A stretch of DNA of 64,000 nt from Odontocerum albicorne (taxonomy: Eukaryota > Arthropoda > Insecta > Trichoptera > Odontoceridae), in NCBI GenBank assembly GCA_949825065.1, contig OX463859.1, positions 2,639,137 through 2,703,136 on the forward strand. Reading direction: 5' to 3'. The notes under the pieces are model-generated. The model was not told the DNA's origin. It searched no databases and saw only the letters and a program-made list of their open reading frames with translations. Made by a program: the position numbers and the translations under genes. Of this stretch, positions 43,265-54,062 are shown piece by piece. Numbering within the stretch: the stretch's first letter is position 1; every line of letters begins with the position of its first letter.

Positions 43265-44110
43265 TCTAATGGCGTCAAAGGATAGTTTTGATTCATTCGA
43301 TGTATTCTATGAAAGTATTAGCAACATGCTAGGCTGTTTGAACTCCAGGCCTTTAATCCGCTTTATAAGTATATTGACTTATCCCGCAACATTGGATCTT
43401 AGGTGTGTGACCACTCAGGTGTGTCACCACCAGCGGCGGCTGGTCTGGAGGTGCGTTAGTGCGCTGAAACGGAGAAATAATTCGCAATAATTAAATTATA
43501 TATTCGCAAACATGACTTCCAAAAATGTTAAATATTTGTAAAGATTAAATATGTATAATAATACTGACAAATAGTACGAGTATTTTTATTTAAGTGAAAA
43601 TTCATAAAAAATTAAAGTAAAATTTAAAAAAATATTCTTTTCAAATTGACCGGCCAAGTTTGCCAATACTACCGGAGCGATCTCCAATACACACCGAACG
43701 GAAACGCAAATTCATATGGGCAGACAGAGACATACAGTAAACCGTGAGACAGCGATATTTCATATTCGTTAAGCGTCTCGAGGTGCGTTGGTGCTCAGCG
43801 CACTAGTGCACCTCGGGGCCAGCCGCCGCTGGTCACCATCAAAGGAGTAGTCCCTTTGGACAGTTCCTTGTTCGTATCTAAGAGATGTCCTCCATAACAG
43901 CGTGGGAAGTGTTGGGATCCAACTGGTGACGATTAGTTTTGCTGCGTTCGAAGTTTTCTGTAAAAGTATTGGTAACTTATTAGGCTGTTTGCTCAGACAG
44001 ACTCCAGACCTTGCGCTGCGAGTAATTTTCTTTCTTCCGTGACGTCGGACCTTAAAGCCGTTGTCGCTACTATTCTTTTCACACTTTGGTGTTTCGCCAC
44101 CAAAGGAGGA
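43265..44110 (+). repeat. Diverged two-unit duplication, split by a hAT-like MITE
   Basis: 43265-43430 and 43915-44110 share gatagttttgattcattcga/gattagttttgctgcgttcg, gaaagtattagcaac/aaaagtattggtaac and ggctgtttg. The MITE 43431-43831 lies between. Confidence 0.55.
43431..43831. mobile_element. hAT-like MITE, 401 bp
   Basis: Termini CAGCGGCGGCTGG are inverted at both ends, and the subterminal gaggtgcgttagtgcgctga is also mirrored. The flanking 8-mers GTCACCAC (43423-43430) and GTCACCAT (43832-43839) fit a hAT-type 8-bp duplication with one change. There is no transposase. Confidence 0.8.
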
Positions 44111-45049
44111 TTGATTGTCTTTGGGCAGTTCCTTATTTGTTACAAAGTAACGTCGCGTTCATAAAAAATAAAGGAAATAACGATCTTCTAGTAAAGATTG
44201 CACTAGATGGTGATTTATTTTGTTCCCTATAACAGCATTGCGTGGTGATGAGACCAAACTGAATTGAGAAGAATATGAACTCACCAGTTTTTTTCCACTT
44301 TGTGAACGATTCCAACATTTTTCTTCAAGGATTTGATCTACCATGAAGATTGTGTGGCACTCTGAATCGTCTCAGACGTGGTCTTGGTTACAGTACACAC
44401 GCCTTACATCGCTGTGGTTTAATTGATACCTTTTTGTTCTCATGTGGAATCGTCGACTTAGATTGTCGGTCACATTATGGAAGTGTTCAATGTATTCATT
44501 TCTGGGAACACTGGAGGAGACCCATCGAACTACTCCTGAGGATCTTTATAATAAAACACCCAAGCATCTGACTGTGAGAGGAAAACCATACGATAGAAGA
44601 AATAGAACACTTTCTGAAAATGAGTCAATTATAGAAGAACATGGACTAAACTAACAATGAACTGTTTCTTCTGATTATGATTTATGGTTATCAGCTTCAC
44701 AACAGCTACTGAACAAATCACTCCAGATTAAAATTGACAGACAAATTGGCGCCAAAACGCATCAGAGGTCTATGCTCTGTGCTCTGTGATGAGTAAATAA
44801 ACATTCACAGGGCTGAACCATAGAGAAATTTGCCCTTTGCTTTTAATCGACTTAGGTGGAATTAGATCAAATGGGATGGGGTATTACGAAAGAGCTTTTG
44901 CCGTTGCTGGTCCTGTGGCGAGAATGGTATGTATCTTATTGTTAGAAATATGGGTGACGCGTACAGCTTTAGGAAGCACTTATTTGGAAACCTTTTTGGA
45001 AAGTATTATCAAAATTAATGTTCGTATTTGAACACTGAATAAAGTGAGA
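44111..45049. other. No gene established
   Basis: The plus frame at 44442-44654 reads ETHRTTPEDLYNKTPKHLTV, then RGKPYDRRNRTLSENESIIE. It is charged and open, but the family is not recognised. The region 44830-45030 also has open but unrecognised frames. Confidence 0.3.
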
Positions 45050-45630
45050 ACAGTTTGAAAATAAGGCTGATGTGTTAAGCAACAAGGAGAAGACTACTCT
45101 GAGATGGTTTGGGCATGTGGAAACAATGAATGAAGAAAGACAAACAAAACAGATATACAGTGCAAATGTGAGTGGAAGGCGTGGTAGACGAAGATCAAGG
45201 AAAGTATGGTTGGATCAACTGCATGATATTTTGATGGAAGGAAATGTAAAATCAGAGGAATCGTAGGAGCTATATGAGAAGGTGTATGAATGTAGAAGAG
45301 GTGAAATATATGTGTCGCTGACAGTCTCTGACGACCTCCGTGGCCTAGTTGGTAAAACGCATGTCTTTCAGCCCGAGGGTTGCGGGTTCGATTGCCATTG
45401 GATTCCAGACTTTTTAAAAAAAGATTCCAGTCTGGTTTTTACTCAAGGCTTTTTTATAAATCTTTTTGGTTGGTCGAAACAGATTGCCACATGGCAATTA
45501 ACCCACCCGTTTGTACTACTCGTTTACACAACGAAAGGGTAATACAATTCAATATAATACAAAGTCGGACACTCTCTCTTTTCTGCCTACCTCGATAGGG
45601 AAACAGCGTGATGTGTTGTATGTATATAGT
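45050..45630 (+). pseudogene. LINE-B reverse transcriptase C-terminus and end, split by SINE-A
   Basis: Best preserved LINE-B tail: MLSNKEKTTLRWFGHVETMN, EERQTKQIYSANVSGRRGRR, RSRKVWLDQLHDILMEGNVK. The LRWFGHVERM...R-G-R-x-R-K-x-W-L-D-Q pattern follows the reverse transcriptase in many arthropod LINEs. SINE-A occupies 45334-45560. LINE-B then ends with ctctctcttttctgcctacc and gggaaacagcgtgatg. Confidence 0.85.
45334..45560 (+). repeat. SINE-A copy, full length, inside LINE-B
   Basis: Plus strand: gacctccgtggcctagttgg then taaaacgc (A box tggcctagttgg), B box cgggttcgattgcc 40 bases on, the middle gattccagtctggtttttac, and the tail ttggttggtcgaaacagatt then gccacatggcaattaaccca. Confidence 0.9.
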
Positions 45631-45682
45631 ATTGCATTATTCGTGATGCTGTCCATGGTAAGGTAAATACTCCATAAAGTAT

Positions 45683-45893
45683 CCAGCACCACATCTCAAG
45701 AGACATAACCGTTGTAGTGATCTTCCTGTTAGATGGGTAATATATTGGCTCTCCTAACTTGACCCTGGTAACGCTCAGCCTTGGTCTCCAGCATCACATC
45801 TCAAGAACCATCATCCTTCTAGTAATCTTCCTGTAAGATGGGTAATATTGGTTCTTCCAACTCGGCCCTGGTAAAGCTCAGTCTTGGTGCCGT
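45683..45893 (+). repeat. Roughly 105-bp tandem duplication
   Basis: Two units starting cagcaccacatctcaagaga and cagcatcacatctcaagaac, each containing gatgggtaatat and ending ctcagycttggt. The minus strand is open as ITHLTGRLLEGWFLRCDAG, possibly a LINE remnant. Confidence 0.6.
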
Positions 45894-46449
45894 GTGTATG
45901 ACGAGGTCTCGTCTCCATCACCCGGTGTTGTTGTCCTGAATTGGCTAATAGCTCTTGGATTGGCCGACTTCCTGCCTTCTGCAGTGGCACGTATGCACCC
46001 TAATTGACGACAGTGCATGTTGCCACCTAGGCAATCACCGAACACTGTTGGGATAGGCGGCCGCCCTACATGACACCTGACAACAGTGGACTTTAGGAGT
46101 TTAATAGGAAGTGAGGTAATCATCAATAAAATTAATAATTCCAACAAAAAGGCGTAAGCCTTAAGATAATCTGATTAAAGACTTACGCTTTGCTCTAATA
46201 TCATATCTCGATGGCATTCATCATAGTTTATTCTTTCTTTTACATCGCCCATGTTTCCTCTTCACATTCACATTAATTCCTTATTACCTCACCTTCATTC
46301 CTTATTAGTTCATATTCATTCCTTATTACCTCATCCCGTATTCTGTCATAGATTGTCACGAATTAACATAAATATTTAAAAGCCACGGAGGGCATCATAC
46401 ATCTTAGCTTGACACCTAATTGATAAAAATTCGACCGAATAATTTAAGA
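45894..46449. other. No gene seen
   Basis: 45900-46080 is GC-richer and unassigned. 46230-46340 has repeated cattccttattacctca. Confidence 0.35.
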
Positions 46450-46715
46450 AGTTTCACTTTCAATTTGAATTATTTCTGATCATGGACTTGAGTTACGCTC
46501 AAACGGAAATTGCTTATTGGCCTTCCCAGTTCCCCGCTTTTTTTTACGTCGTCGTTAACTGCCCATGCAGTGAGACTCTGGAACCAGTTAAAAACCAATG
46601 TTAGACTGTCTCCGTCCTTGGCACGCTTTAAGAAGCAACTGAAAAGGTTCTAAATTTCTAGTCAATAATAATCGTATAACGTGTTTCATTCCTGATTTTA
46701 CTTTACTGTCTTTAT
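46450..46715 (+). pseudogene. LINE-A C-terminal fragment
   Basis: Follows the LINE-A order: atcatggacttgagttacgc, cattgccttcccag-like text, then gtgagactctggaaccagtt and acgctttaagaagcaactga. It breaks off in the 3' UTR. Confidence 0.75.
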
Positions 46716-46880
46716 TTATTTAACATTTCATTGTAAATACAATAAATGCAATCTCTTCCAATCAACCAGACAAAAGTAAATAAAGCAAGTTACATGGTCG
46801 TAAAAAATATACATACACGTATGATTATTCAGGTTTGTGAAATTTATGGGCATACACACATTAAAGTTAAAGTATCTATT
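46716..46880 (-). repeat. LINE-A 3' end, opposite orientation
   Basis: Starts tttatttatttaacatttca and continues as the reverse complement of the LINE-A tail (aatctcttccaatcaaccag then acaaaagtaaataaagcaag). It abuts the plus-strand fragment. Confidence 0.7.
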
Positions 46881-46899
46881 GATTTTTTTTTCATACGGG

Positions 46900-47974
46900 A
46901 TACCTTCATTCGATCTCTGAGTGGACTGGGGAGCATGGCTTACTTATAAATCCTAAGAAGTCTCAAGCGATCCTCATTGGCAGCCCTCAGCTTCTCGGTA
47001 AATTCAACACTGACTTACTTCCTCCAATATTACTTGATGGCTCTATTATACCATTACATAAAACTGTTAAAAACCTAGGAGTGCTAATAGATAACACTCA
47101 TGGCGAGATCAAATAAATGAGGTAAGCCGAAGGATCTTCTTCAGCCTTCATTCCCTTAAAGTGTTGCAAAGATTCCTACCAACTGAAACCCAAATTTTAC
47201 TCGTACAATCTCTGCTCTTTCCGATTCTGGACTATGCGGACGTATGTTACTTGGATGTTACAGAGGAACAGCTGGACAAATTACAGCGTCTTCAAAATGT
47301 GTGTCTAAGATTCATTTTCAGCCTACGAAAGTACGATCATATAACTGCATACCAGAAGGCATTGAACTGGTTGAATGCTAGAAATAGACGCCAAATTCAC
47401 ATACTGTCTCTTTGTATAATATCCTTAACTGTTCCGCCGCACCCTCTTATCTCGTCGAAATTTTTTAGCGTCTTTCCAATCATGGATTAGCGCTACGCTC
47501 AAACAGAGATTGTTTATTGGCCTTTCCAGTTCACCGCTCCTCTTTATTTACGTCGTCCTTTACTGTCAATGCAGTGAGACTCTGGAATCAGTTACAAACC
47601 AATATAAAACTCGCTCCGTCCTTGGCATGCTTTAAGAAGAGACTGAAACACGTTATTCTTCTAGCCAGTAAAATAACGTGTTTCATTCCTGATTTTTTTC
47701 CTTTCCTGTCCACCATCCCTTCCTTTCCTTTTGATTGATGATATCTCACTTTATATGAAAAATAATGTTCGGGTGATTGTCCGTCTTTTTGGGGTTCGTG
47801 GGCATGTGCTCACGTATATGTTTATGGGTTTCATGGGGATGGATAGTCATTTGAATGATTTATGCGACCACGTAACCTGCTTCATTTACTTTTGTCTGGT
47901 TGGTTGGAAGATATTGCCGCCTGGCAATAATCCCTCCAAATTATATTGCAATAAAAGTGTTAAATAAATAAATA
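46900..47974 (+). pseudogene. LINE-A (Jockey/CR1-like) reverse transcriptase, longest copy
   Basis: Reading frame with a few breaks: INPKKSQAILIGSPQLLGKF, LLDGSIIPLHKTVKNLGVLI, then VSRRIFFSLHSLKVLQRFLP, VQSLLFPILDYADVCYLDVT, EEQLDKLQRLQNVCLRFIFS, RNRRQIHILSL, VNAVRLWNQLQTNIKLAPSL and ACFKKRLKHVI. These are the thumb and C-terminal region of a non-LTR reverse transcriptase. The palm (catalytic YxDD) lies upstream of the truncation. The ORF stops at 47738. A 3' UTR of about 235 bp ends ttggaagatattgccgcctg then gcaataa, with a TAAA repeat. Confidence 0.9.
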
Positions 47975-48149
47975 CATTTTGTTTGATGTGATTGACTTAA
48001 ATCTGTATCCAATACAAAATAAATCCAAAATAATTAGTACCAAAAAAAAAACACGACACCACAAAGTGAAACCTTTATTTTTGGGGAAATATCTGCAACT
48101 GGAAGTGCTCTAAAATTTTAATGGTTAATTTGCTATCTTAGGTTCAAAG
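47975..48149. other. No gene seen
   Basis: AT-rich flank. Confidence 0.3.
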
Positions 48150-48315
48150 TATAAGTTTCGTTCTGGGAATTTATCCTTGGAATGTTTACTTAGCTCCGTG
48201 GAAGAAGTAAAAACAACTGTTAACGAATATTTTTCTCTAAATTCTAAAGATCTTTATTTATATGGGAGATATAAATTAAGTAGTAGGTGGAAGAAGGTTA
48301 CATCTCATAATCATT
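48150..48315 (+). pseudogene. Mariner transposase C-terminal relic (second lineage)
   Basis: Encodes SLECLLSSVEEVKTTVNEYF, then SLNSKDLYLYGRYKLSSRWK and KV. The pattern E-V...V-N-x-Y-F...L-Y-x-x-G-x-x-K-L-x-x-R-W-x-K-V is the C-terminus of mariner/SETMAR-like transposases. It differs from mariners 1-3 in this window. The catalytic region is not present. Confidence 0.55.
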
Positions 48316-49969
48316 CATTTCCGTGTCTGGACCATTACTTATGCCACTTGTTTCCAGAAGTAAGGCACCATTCGCATCAATCAGCCCCTGTCCGGGGCAT
48401 GTAGTAATAATGTTCAGACAAACTAGCAAGTGTTGTGAGTCATATATATCCCCACAATCAATTCAGCGCTACTTTCGTTCAAGAAACTCAATATTTGCAT
48501 GTTCATCTTGCATCTAGTCATCCCTACTCGGAGTATATTAAGTGATATCTAAGTGGGCCAAGGCAATTGGTCTTTAAGTGCCCCAAGAGTTCCATCCAGT
48601 CGTTAGGTGTTTTTTTTTCTTTCCATTTTAGAAGATGCTTTATCCGGAGGAATCGTCAGTACTTTAGGGGGTATTCTGGGCGTTTTTTCAGACTTGATAA
48701 AAAAAAAAACATTTGTCGTATGCATTTTTTTGCAGTTTGTTTATTGATGATTTGAGAATGTACTCGTACAAAAAAAAATTCAAGATGTTATCTGTTATAT
48801 CTTGTCGTAAAAAAGGGGGAAAACTTGTCGACATGATTGAAGCCTTTTCGTAAATTTGAAACAAAAATCATACACATTATCTTAATAAAAAATAATGTTG
48901 TTATAGGTGGTACCAAAAAACAAAAATTGTAAAAAATTCATTTTTTTTAAATATTTTAATTTAAAAAAAATAGTTTTGAATTTTCCAAGGTATTACGATA
49001 TAAAAACATTTATCAAAGTTTCATACCAAATTTGAAGGCAATCGATTGGATAGCACTTGAGATATTATGTCGACCAGGTCGGAAAAAGTGTTGCTGTTAC
49101 TGCTTCATTTATAGCTATAACTTCGTAAATATTAAGAATTTATACATTTTCTTTTGAGAACATATTCTTAAAGGTATAAACTTTAAAAGTATACAAAAAT
49201 ATTTTCAAATCCCTCGAGTAGAATGCCTCCTTAAGGCCTCTTCATGTAACTATTATTGAATTTCAATCTCGACATTGCTGACTGGTGGCCCTATAAAAGG
49301 CGTTTTGGGTCCTTGACGTATAATCCTTACAGTGAAAGCTATGTAAATGATAAAATATTGTTTTTTTTTTAATATATCTTTTATCAATAGAAAACGACAA
49401 TTAATTTCGTATCAACCTAATAGTTTAATCAACGACAAAAATCCCACTTTGTCGTAAAATAAACTCAAGAACCCCATTATCTTTTAAAGCAGAAATGAAT
49501 GTATCGTTTATTGCAGATGATTGGAGAGGGTACTAAGGGTGAATAGAGGTGCGGTTGAAACAGTTTTAATGAGCGCCACGAGGGGAGCGGAAGGGACCCG
49601 CATGCCGATACCACGGCGAGTGCCTCAATCCTCGTCACCCCTGGAATATATTTCTAATACAATCATGCAACAATTATTGCACCCCGCTTATTGCATAAAT
49701 GCTATCCAGTCTCGGACACATCTCTGCCTACGTTTTGAAGCATTTATTCAAAACAGATCTAAAATAAATATTTTATTGATTTATATATTTAAATGTTTAA
49801 TCATTCTGCTCTGCATAAGTTTAACGGTATATATCAGCCGTCTTTAAATAGGCTTATTGCCTGTTCTGAAACAGTGGCCTTACACCTCTAAAATTCATAT
49901 ATAAATACACATAAATGATTCGACAAGTCAGAGCTGCATTCACTGATGAGATTTGAGCATTGCAATGGA
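48316..49969. other. No gene established
   Basis: AT-rich, with homopolymers at 48700-49010. A small GC-richer stretch at 49540-49650 (gcgccacgaggggagcggaa) is unassigned. Confidence 0.35.
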
Positions 49970-50490
49970 GTCTTAACTGGATTTTCATACTAATAGAATC
50001 TTAGTCCCAACATTATAATATACAAGCTCAATGTGGACGTGGTAAAAAAATGTAAATACAAGATAAATGCGGTAGAAATGAGAGTGTTGCATAAAATGCA
50101 TGATAAAACAATGCACGAGAGAATGAGTAGACAGGATATTAGGAAACAATGCGGATTGAAAAAGTTGCAATTATATAGTAGAAGAAAAGGACATTGATAT
50201 TGTCATGTACAAATAATGAATGCTGAAAGTTTTATAAATATAGTCTATACGAGTAGTATATAAGGTACGTAAAATTTGGAAAGACCTACAAAAACCTAGT
50301 GCGACCATTTGGTCTGAAATTAAATTAAATTCTGAAAGAGGGAAGAGTATAAGGCTTTTGTAACAGGACAATATGCGTGACGAGGTATATGGACATAGCA
50401 GAAGTCAAAGAAGTGTACCAGGATAGAAAAAAAGGGACAAATATTGTTCCTGTCTACACCAACAGGGATAAGACGTAATGGTGATTGTCA
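49970..50490 (+). pseudogene. LINE-B C-terminal region, decayed
   Basis: Encodes KINAVEMRVLHKMHDKTMHE, then RMSRQDIRKQCGLKKLQL, matching the post-RT segment N-A-V-E-M...R-V-R-N of LINE-B-like elements. It ends tgttcctgtctacaccaaca then gggataagacgtaatggtga. Confidence 0.7.
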
Positions 50491-50511
50491 TTCTTACTGA
50501 AATATTTAATA

Positions 50512-51095
50512 AAGGGTCTTTCATTTGAGCGGTTTTTAAATTATTGTATTGTATAAAACACAGATGGCGTCGCGAACTTGCCTGGGTCTTGTGACATTTG
50601 AGAAGCGTACTGTATGATATTTATAAAAGTGGAGTCGTATACAATACAACAACGCGTTCAAATTGTTGAATTATTTTATGTATTGTAATCTCCGGAAACG
50701 GTGATGTGAATTGGCCACCAAGATCATGTGATCTGACACCTTTGGACTATTTCCTCTGGGGTTACGGGAAAAACCAGGTCTATAAGAATGACCCCCGATC
50801 AATTCCTGAGCTGAAGGATGAAATTATTCGCGTTATTGGTGAGTTAGAACTGCAATTATGCTAAAATGTCATCGAAAATTTTGACATCTGTAAAGCTGCA
50901 AGAGGTGGACATTTGGTGGATATTGTTTTTTTTTGTGTTTAAATGATTAATAGATACTTCAATGATCAATAGAAGGTTTACTTCTAATACTTCAATGATC
51001 AATAGAAGGTGTTTTGAAATCAAAGCAAGTTGTGTGTTTTATTCAAGAATTAAAAAAAATTTAATTTAAAAAACCGCTCAATTTGAAAGACCCTT
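50512..51095 (+). mobile_element. Tc1/mariner deletion derivative, copy 2, complete ends
   Basis: Inverted termini AAGGGTCTTTCA...TTGAGCGGTTTTT are flanked by TA (50510-50511, 51096-51097). It encodes MESYTIQQRVQIVELFYVL, then directly WPPRSCDLTPLDYFLWGYGK and DPRSIPELKDEIIRVIGELE. The DNA-binding start is thus joined to the C-terminus containing the third catalytic Asp, and the core is missing. A duplicated block, tacttcaatgatcaatagaa, occurs at 50954-51007. It is mobilised only if a full-length relative supplies transposase. Confidence 0.88.
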
Positions 51096-51189
51096 TACTT
51101 ACCTCTTTAAATACACGTATGCATTATTAAATGTTATAACTGTACAAGGAAAATTATTTAGGACGAATGAATAAAAAAAGATTTCTACT

Positions 51190-51256
51190 TCTCCAGGTAT
51201 CGTCTTCCATCTGAGGTTAGCCACCTGGTACCGTCTTCCATCTGAGGTTAGCCACC
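51190..51256 (+). repeat. 33-bp tandem duplication
   Basis: Two copies of a unit containing cgtcttccatctgaggttag then ccacctggta. Confidence 0.8.
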
Positions 51257-51639
51257 ATCATGGTAAGTTTTATCAAATTCATTGCAGGCCGGAGCAACTG
51301 AAAGCAGAGGCCGAGAAGAACTGCATTCAAACCATCCCCGTTAGTTCTTAAACCAAGAAACAGCGTTTTACTCAGCCTCCTTTGTCATTTAGTTTTCCCT
51401 GAATGATCAGTTGTGTAATAATGTATCTTGTGTCTCTCATATGACGGAGATACTGCAACTTGCAAAGCTTCACAGTTTTAATTAGTTCACAACCCTTATA
51501 CGTATAGTACAAGCAATCACTTCCACATTTGTAACATGAACTGTCCAGAGAATCTTAAGTCTGTAGATTCACATCTCAAAAACTTCAGTTCTACGTAATG
51601 TTTCATAACTTAGTGTTTACGCCATTATGAAAAAAAACC
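51257..51639. other. No gene seen
   Basis: 51280-51400 is mildly GC-richer and unassigned. The remainder has LINE-like vocabulary (tcatatgacggagatactgc) too weak to call. Confidence 0.3.
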
Positions 51640-51830
51640 TAACAAAACCAATACACGGTGAGGGCATGTGAGAGGAAAGTATAGTAGATAATTACTAAGG
51701 AAAGAATAGCAAGTCAAGTTAATGATATTTTGAAAGAATGAAACTTAAAATTACACAGAAATCGTAGGAATTGTATAAAAAAGTTTATAGATGTAGAAGA
51801 GGCGAAAGTTGTGTTATTAAAAATACATTT
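51640..51830 (+). pseudogene. LINE-B 3' end fragment
   Basis: Contains gagaggaaagtatagtagat, atgatattttgaaagaatg, and then tcgtaggaattgtataaaaa with gtagaagaggcgaaag, the LINE-B tail order. Confidence 0.55.
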
Positions 51831-52090
51831 CCGTTATTAAAGGCAGAACCGTTTGAACAATACCTTCCTAAGTTTACCCTAAAATTAAAATAATTGTTGA
51901 ATTAATAAATGACATATAAAAAGTGATGAGGGTGCTTTGGTATTGTACTTTTGTCCCACTTTGAGAATTATTGTAAGGATTTTCATAAAACCTCTAAGAT
52001 GCGACCCATAGTTGTTTTGTAAACATTGCCAGATTCACTTTTTTTTAACAAACTCTAATTTCACAACACCCGCCAATGTATGAAAGGGTT
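51831..52090. other. No gene seen
   Basis: AT-rich, with no feature recognised. Confidence 0.3.
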
Positions 52091-52245
52091 TCCCTCCATG
52101 GCCTAATTGGTATAGTTCAGTTGGTAAAACGGCTGTATCCTAACCTGGCGGTTCCTGTTTTGATTCCGAATGTTACCAATTTTTTTTTTGCTAATTCTAT
52201 GATAGTTTTCACTCAAAGCCTCTTCAACATCGTACAGCACCGGTA
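52091..52245 (+). repeat. SINE-A copy with a duplicated A-box region
   Basis: Head tccatggcctaattggtata followed by a second gttcagttggtaaaacgg, then B-box-like tgttttgattccg, middle tgatagttttcactcaaagc. The 3' tail is lost. Confidence 0.6.
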
Positions 52246-52424
52246 CTAAGACTGTAGAAATAGGTGGATGACTGCCGCTCAATTCTCAAAGATTCAGGCG
52301 TGACTTCAATAAGTCTCGGTGAAGAGAAAATATCCCTTGCTGACCAGTACAACTTGGTAGAAATGAAAACATAGTAGACGTTTCAGACGAGAATATATTT
52401 GCTCACCAAGTGATGAAAATCTCG

Positions 52425-53110
52425 TTCGGAGTCTCGGTCCAATGGTAGGACGCCTTACTCCTTCATCGGATAAGTTCTGACTGGTATGATATTTTATTTG
52501 GATATTTTGGTTCCTGTTTTTAGGAGACGGGGAAGGATAGTTTTATGATTTTTTTATGAATGATTATGAGAAATAATAAGACGTTAAATACTTGTATACA
52601 TGTGATGATATTTAAATAATATTACATACGAATATACATATATTTGTGGATGTGCGATGTCACACACGGTTATATATATTAGATGGGTGTGGGTGAAAAT
52701 AATGGAGGTGAGATGATGGTGAGTAAAGCATAAAATGTTGGATATATATAGGTATGTGGGGGGACGTGTGTGACCTTTTTAAAAATATTAATACATATAT
52801 ATAATAAATATGGGAGATACGCGTTTGCTTACGGAGGAAGGCTGTCGTCTGCCAGTGGAGGTGTCAGTGATGGTGTAGAGTATGGGGGGGCGTTCAGAGT
52901 GATTTGTCATTTGCAGTTGGGGAGGCGTTCAGAGTGGCGGGGACGTTTGCTGATGACGGGGCGCGGAGAATAGATTTCGGACGTAGGTGTCTAAATTTGG
53001 TGTTCGCGTTGTAGTTTCCAAGGGCTTTTATGACGGGGTTGGGATGTCTTGAAATAGAACTGTAAAACCTTTCGGCCAGAGCGCGCATGTATTCGGGGAT
53101 AGTTAATATA
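52425..53110 (-). pseudogene. LINE-C (Jockey-like) 3' end, copy 2
   Basis: On the minus strand from about 53105: IPEYMRALAERFYSSISRHP, then NPVIKALGNYNANTKF and the GC-rich end of the ORF. An AT-rich 3' UTR follows, matching 2300-3085. The reading frame is lost upstream of 53110. Confidence 0.8.
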
Positions 53111-53275
53111 TTTGCTCAATTTCGCGTCCTTTATGTTTAGTCCATCGCACATCGCAAGCACGTCGATCGGACCGCTTATGCCGTCAGCCTGCGCTAACTC
53201 AACGCTTTTCACGCATTTATCGCGCGCAGGGGCCGTCCGATCATATATGATACATATGTAGTGATAATGCAAACA
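53111..53275 (-). other. Unrecognised CpG-rich open frame
   Basis: The minus strand reads YDRTAPARDKCVKSVELAQA, then DGISGPIDVLAMCDGLNIKD and AKLSKYI. It joins LINE-C at its 3' end. Composition is more coding-like than the surroundings. It may be part of another transposon or of a truncated gene. No family is recognised. Confidence 0.35.
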
Positions 53276-53563
53276 CTACATAAATAGACGTTTTATTGCA
53301 ATACTACAATTTTCAAACAATAATTTTATAGTGTTTACCGATTATTTAAATAAATAAAAATTAGTAATGTATGTAACGCATACGTCCGATATAGACATTA
53401 TTCTTGTTGTTTGATATAGCATACAAAAAGCATGAAACAATTTATTACTATAAGATGATATCTTTAATATTGGAGCATATAAGCTCAAAACCAATAACTT
53501 ACCGTTGTTTCGTAACCCATTCAATTTTAAAAGAGCTTCAAGCAAGTTAATTAAGATTAGCTT

Positions 53564-53990
53564 ATTATTGGCTATAAGGCCGTGGTTGTACTCCAAATGT
53601 TTATTATTGACTATAAGGCCGTGGTTGTAATCCAAATGTTTATTATTGACTATAAGGCCGTGGTTGTAATCCAAATGTTTATTATTGACTATAAGGCCGT
53701 GGTTGTAATCCAAATGTTTATTATTGGATATAAGGCCGTGGTTGTAATCCAAATGTTTATTATTGACTATAAGGCCGTGGTTGTAATCCAAATGTTTATT
53801 ATTGGCTATAAGGCCGTGGTTGTAATCCAAATGTTTATTATTGACTATAAGGCCGTGGTTGTAATCCAAATGTTTATTATTGGCTATAAGGCCGTGGTTG
53901 TAATCCAAATGTTTATTATTGACTATAAGGCCGTGGTTGTAATCCAAATGTTTATTATTGGCTATAAGGTGGTGGTTGTAATCCAAATTA
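53564..53990 (+). repeat. 39-bp minisatellite, array 2, with 78-bp alternation
   Basis: About eleven copies of gactataaggccgtggttgt then aatccaaatgtttattatt. Units alternate between gact and ggct over much of the array, giving a 78-bp dimer. Long frames on both strands (254 and 140 residues) are repeat translations. Confidence 0.92.
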
Positions 53991-54062
53991 TGACTATGTT
54001 TTAAACATTTACGCATTTTTTTGTAAATATAGTCTCTGGGTGTAGTATTTTTGGTCGCATAT

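Noticed and set aside
45334..45420. tRNA gene
   Set aside because: It has A and B boxes, but the same sequence recurs with a SINE body and a LINE-type tail, and a clean cloverleaf acceptor stem is not evident.
51260..51292. Mini-intron with GTAAGT donor and TTGCAG acceptor
   Set aside because: The interval is only about 30 bases, too short for a spliceosomal intron, and the flanks have no coding support.
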